Source: Caballeronia temeraria
GTDB lineage: Bacteria > Pseudomonadota > Gammaproteobacteria > Burkholderiales > Burkholderiaceae
Assembly (NCBI RefSeq): GCF_001544795.2
Contig: NZ_FCOI02000023.1
Coordinates: 1-64,000, forward strand
Direction: 5' to 3'
Length of the DNA: 64,000 bases
The notes below the pieces were generated by a model, which did no database searches, was not told where the DNA came from, and saw only the letters and a list, made by a program, of their open reading frames with translations. Within the stretch, counting starts at the first letter, position 1; every line of letters starts with the position of its first letter. A program made the translations under genes and the position numbers. Positions 61,454 to 64,000 of this stretch are shown here, one piece after another.

Positions 61454-62806
61454 ATGATGTTGAATCCTTACGCACAACACCAGGTCGATTCGCCCCATCG
61501 CATCGTGATCGTGGGCGGCGGCGCCGCGGGGCTGGAACTCGCGACGCGGCTCGGCAACAGCGTCGGCAAGCGGCGCCGTGCCGACGTGGTCCTGATCGAC
61601 CGTTTCCCGACGCACTTCTGGAAGCCGCTTCTGCATGAAGTCGCATCGGGGCAGATCGATGCATCGAGTCATCAGATCGACTACGCCGCGCACGCGAAGT
61701 GGAACCACTTCCGCTTCGAGCAAGGCGGGCTCGCGAATATCGATCGCGGCCGCCGCGAGATCGTCATCGACGAAACGACCGATATCGACGGCCGTCCGGT
61801 TCTGCCGCGCCGCACGCTCGCTTTCGACACGCTCGTGCTCGCGCTCGGCAGCGTGACGAACTTCTTCTCGATTCCCGGCGCGGAGCAGCACGCGCTGACG
61901 CTCGAAACCGTGGAGCAGGCGGAGACTTTCCGGCGGCGTCTGCTGTCGAGCCTGCTGCGCTCGAGTCATGCACGGCAAACGGCGCCCGGCGCGGCGCGCA
62001 CGCCGGTTTCGGTGACGGTGATCGGCGGCGGCGCGACGGGCGTCGAACTGGCGGCCGCGCTGCGCGGATCGGCGGAAATGCTGCGCGACTATCACCTCGC
62101 ATCGCTCGATCCGGCCCGCGACATCCGCATTCGTCTGCTCGAAGGCGCGCCGCGCGTGCTGCCCGCGCTGCCCGAGCGCATCTCGACGCGCGCCCAGGAC
62201 GTGCTCGCCGGGCTCGGCGTGGAAGTGCGGCTTGGCTGCCGCGTGCGTTCGGTGAATGCGCACGCCGTCTCGACCGCGGATGGCGAAACGCTCGCAAGCG
62301 ACATCACGATCTGGGCCGCTGGCGTGGAAGGCGCGCCGGTGCTGCGCACGCTGGAAGGATTGCCGTTGAACCGGCTGGGACAGGTGATCGTCGACGCCAC
62401 GCTGCAAATCGAGCCCGGCTCGGGCATCTACGCGATGGGCGATTGCGCCGCGTGCGCCGCATCGAAGGGCGACGCGCCCGTGCCGCCGCGCGCGCAGGCC
62501 GCGTATCAGCAGGCCGTCTATCTCGCCGATGCGCTCTCGCGCCGCCTCGACGATCGCGCCGTGCCGCTCTTCGCGTACCGCGATCAGGGCACGCTGGTCT
62601 CGTTCGGACGCGCCGGCGCAGCGGGCGCGCTGATGAGCGAGTTGCTGCGCCGGCCGCTCTTCATCGACGGATGGTTCGCGGCGTCATGCTACCGGCATCT
62701 GTACCGCCGGCACATCATGGGGCTCACGGGCGTCAAGCGGGCGCTGATGTACGCCGCGAGCCAGTGGCTGCGCGAGCGCGTGCGGCCCACGGTGAAACTG
62801 AACTGA
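61454..62806 (+). CDS. type II NADH:quinone dehydrogenase (Ndh-like)
   Basis: A 450-residue flavoprotein. N-terminal VIVGGGAAGLELATRLG binds FAD, VTVIGGGATGVELAAALRG near 192 binds NADH, and IYAMGDCAA near 325 is the FAD end motif. A C-terminal amphipathic segment (KRALMYAASQWLRERVRP) can anchor it to the membrane. Passes electrons from NADH to quinone without pumping protons. The ATG at 61454 follows GGGAGAG. Divergent from the CbbR-like LysR gene; a NuoM-like gene lies further on. Confidence 0.87.
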   Translation: MMLNPYAQHQVDSPHRIVIVGGGAAGLELATRLGNSVGKRRRADVVLIDRFPTHFWKPLLHEVASGQIDASSHQIDYAAHAKWNHFRFEQGGLANIDRGRREIVIDETTDIDGRPVLPRRTLAFDTLVLALGSVTNFFSIPGAEQHALTLETVEQAETFRRRLLSSLLRSSHARQTAPGAARTPVSVTVIGGGATGVELAAALRGSAEMLRDYHLASLDPARDIRIRLLEGAPRVLPALPERISTRAQDVLAGLGVEVRLGCRVRSVNAHAVSTADGETLASDITIWAAGVEGAPVLRTLEGLPLNRLGQVIVDATLQIEPGSGIYAMGDCAACAASKGDAPVPPRAQAAYQQAVYLADALSRRLDDRAVPLFAYRDQGTLVSFGRAGAAGALMSELLRRPLFIDGWFAASCYRHLYRRHIMGLTGVKRALMYAASQWLRERVRPTVKLN

Positions 62807-62813
62807 CGCGGGT

Positions 62814-63062
62814 TCAGCGCATCGCGACGGCTTCGCCGGGCTGTGCACGGCCCGAGACGAGGCATTGCGATCTGAACGCGTCGCGCTGGCTGCCCGCGGC
62901 GGCGTGGCTGAAACCCTTGCTCAGCGCGTCGAACTCGACTTGCGCGGCGCTTTCCGCACACGACGACGCCGCCAGATCGCGGCCCTGAGCGTGGAGCATG
63001 GCGCGATCGGCAACGAGATATGCGACGAGCGCGAATACGACGGCCTTGAATGCTTTCTTCAT
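62814..63062 (-). CDS. small exported protein of unknown function
   Basis: An 82-residue product with a Sec-like signal (MKKAFKAVVFALVAYLVADRA) running to about residue 25 and a short mature part holding two Cys (SSCAES and SQCLVS) that may form a disulphide. GGAGACAAGC precedes the ATG. Not recognised. Composition and codon use match its neighbours, so it is likely real. Confidence 0.6.
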   Translation of the reverse strand: MKKAFKAVVFALVAYLVADRAMLHAQGRDLAASSCAESAAQVEFDALSKGFSHAAAGSQRDAFRSQCLVSGRAQPGEAVAMR

Positions 63063-63408
63063 GCTTGTCTCCTTGGCTCTAGGCTAAGGGCCAGACGGCT
63101 CCGGGCAAATCAGGGCAAGCCCGGAGCGAACGAACGATTCATTCCCGGAAACATAGGCCTGAGCGGGGATCGGTAAAGTTGTCAAGGCCGCGCGGCACAA
63201 TGAATTTGATACGCCGCAACATCCCCAAAATGTATTCTTTTGAGTTATGCTGGTTAACCCTTAGGCTTAATCTAAGTCATTCGGGCTGCGCTTCCGGATT
63301 CAACCCTCCGCGCTCCCGTCCCGCCTTACATTCCACTGTCAGCGCCTTTCCCGCGAGCACGTTCTTCGCGTGCCAGCCGTGCTTTGCGCCCGATTTTCGA
63401 CCGAGCTT
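63063..63408. other. 346-base gap upstream of the NuoM-like gene
   Basis: No gene supported. It holds a 17-bp palindrome at 63260-63276 and AT-rich promoter-like DNA around 63205-63275. Reading frames present have no ribosome-binding site. Confidence 0.5.
63260..63276. promoter_or_regulatory. palindrome CTTAG-N7-CTAAG, candidate LysR/CbbR box
   Basis: CTTAGGCTTAATCTAAG has perfect 5-bp arms and the T-N11-A core of LysR sites; TTA-N7-type spacing is also recalled for CbbR boxes. It is 132 bases before the NuoM-like start. The CbbR-like regulator at 60304 is a candidate ligand. Confidence 0.4.
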
Positions 63409-64000
63409 ATGCATCTGCCGTCAGTACTCAGCTTTCTCATCTGGATTCCAGTGGTGTCGGGCATCTTCGTGCTGACTTTCAGCGCATCGGCGACGCTCTC
63501 GCGCGCCGTCGCCCTGTTCGGCGCGATTCTCAGCCTGTTGCCGGTGGTGCCGCTTCTGTCGCGCTTTCACGCGTCGTCGGGCGCGATGCAATTCGTCGAG
63601 CGCGTCGAGTGGCTGCCGCAGTTCGGCATCTCTTACCATCTGGGCGTCGACGGCATTTCGCTGTGGTTCACCGTGCTGACCGCCGTCACCACGCTCATCA
63701 TCTTCGTCGCGTCTTGGCAATCGGTCACGAAGCAGGTCGCGCAGTACTACGGCGCGTTCCTCGTGCTGTCGGGCTGCATGCAGGGCGTGTTCGCGTCGCT
63801 CGACGGCATGCTGTTCTTCGTGTTCTTCGAAGCGTCGCTGATTCCGCTATATCTGCTGATCGGCACGTGGGGCGGCGAGCGGCGCGTCTATGCGGCCATC
63901 CGCTTCTTCTTCTTCTCGCTGCTCGGCTCGCTCGCGATGCTCGCCGCGCTGGTCTATCTGTGGACGCAGGCGCATACCTTTGATATCGACGCATGGCGCA
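63409..64000 (+). CDS. NuoM-like proton-translocating subunit (5' part, cut by window end)
   Basis: An open frame from ATG at 63409 to the window edge, 197 residues seen of about 500 expected. It has several membrane helices and the NuoM signature WLPQFGISYHLGVDGISLWF, then the conserved FFEASLIPLYLLIGTWGG with the Glu needed for proton transfer and RRVYAAIRFFFF. No other nuo genes precede it, so it is either a stray second NuoM or the first gene of a smaller complex. A weak ribosome site (GAGC) is present. Confidence 0.82.
   Translation, partial: MHLPSVLSFLIWIPVVSGIFVLTFSASATLSRAVALFGAILSLLPVVPLLSRFHASSGAMQFVERVEWLPQFGISYHLGVDGISLWFTVLTAVTTLIIFVASWQSVTKQVAQYYGAFLVLSGCMQGVFASLDGMLFFVFFEASLIPLYLLIGTWGGERRVYAAIRFFFFSLLGSLAMLAALVYLWTQAHTFDIDAWR

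Noticed and set aside
1..64000. CRISPR arrays, prophage modules or restriction/defence islands
   Set aside because: No regularly spaced direct repeats, no cas, integrase, capsid or restriction-type proteins were seen anywhere in the window.

Overview
The window is GC-rich, densely coded bacterial DNA, best explained as a Burkholderiaceae chromosome or chromid (Caballeronia/Paraburkholderia-like). The grounds are the codon bias, a Burkholderia-type porin signal peptide remnant, a DUF4148-like lipoprotein, a YSC84-type lipoprotein, an RlpA-like protein, and six LysR regulators spread among paralogous uptake and oxidation genes. The genus is an inference from family content, not a database result.

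Layout. 0-0.5 kb: the 3' end of an unknown gene and a possible insertion-sequence end. 0.5-5.7 kb: two CodA-like amidohydrolases, an AllE-like bicupin, a decayed third amidohydrolase and a porin/symporter fusion remnant, with a LysR gene; this looks like a partly eroded ureide/nucleobase-type catabolic locus. 5.8-9.8 kb: LysR, MFS transporter, lipoprotein, FKBP isomerase and GNAT enzyme. 9.8-14.75 kb: a 2-hydroxycarboxylate symporter followed by a DctB/DctD-like sigma-54 two-component pair. The symporter promoter has a complete enhancer-site / IHF-site / -24/-12 layout. 14.8-17.4 kb: SDR plus cupin, RlpA-like protein, YSC84 lipoprotein. 17.4-20.2 kb: an old-yellow-enzyme/TMADH-type demethylase divergent from a TetR regulator. 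20.3-24.3 kb: LysR divergent from an MFS, GNAT and hydroxyacid reductase operon.

24.5-40.8 kb: an amine catabolic block (class III aminotransferase, Lrp, tartrate/D-malate dehydrogenase, succinate-semialdehyde dehydrogenase, aspartoacylase-like deacylase, cupin). It continues with a polyamine-type ABC transporter whose binding protein is on the + strand and whose ATPase and permeases are in a - strand operon with an FAD amine oxidase, a HAD type II hydrolase and an aldehyde dehydrogenase. 40.7-53.1 kb: a long - strand series, largely joined by ATGA/GTGA overlaps, with ALDH, HAD, FAD oxidase, Dpp-type transporter (binding protein, two permeases, fused double ATPase), a three-subunit imino acid dehydrogenase and a small AraC regulator. 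53.3-58.9 kb: a second GNAT, a second Dpp-type binding protein, a second TMADH-type enzyme and a second GcvA-like LysR. 58.9-64 kb: MscS-type channel, tRNA-Leu(GAG), LysR, type II NADH dehydrogenase, small secreted protein and the start of a NuoM-like gene.

Reading the parts together, the 17-58 kb stretch looks like a catabolic island for N-substituted amino acids or amines: two transporters, two N-demethylase-type flavoenzymes, four DAO/BFD-type flavoprotein genes, and repeated aldehyde dehydrogenase plus HAD genes. The strongest regulatory signal is a 44-bp site found three times at the same distance from a -35 hexamer: before the polyamine-type binding protein, before the operon encoding its ATPase and permeases, and (more weakly) before the second demethylase. 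It points to two paralogous LysR proteins running one divided regulon. Substrates are not determinable from sequence alone.
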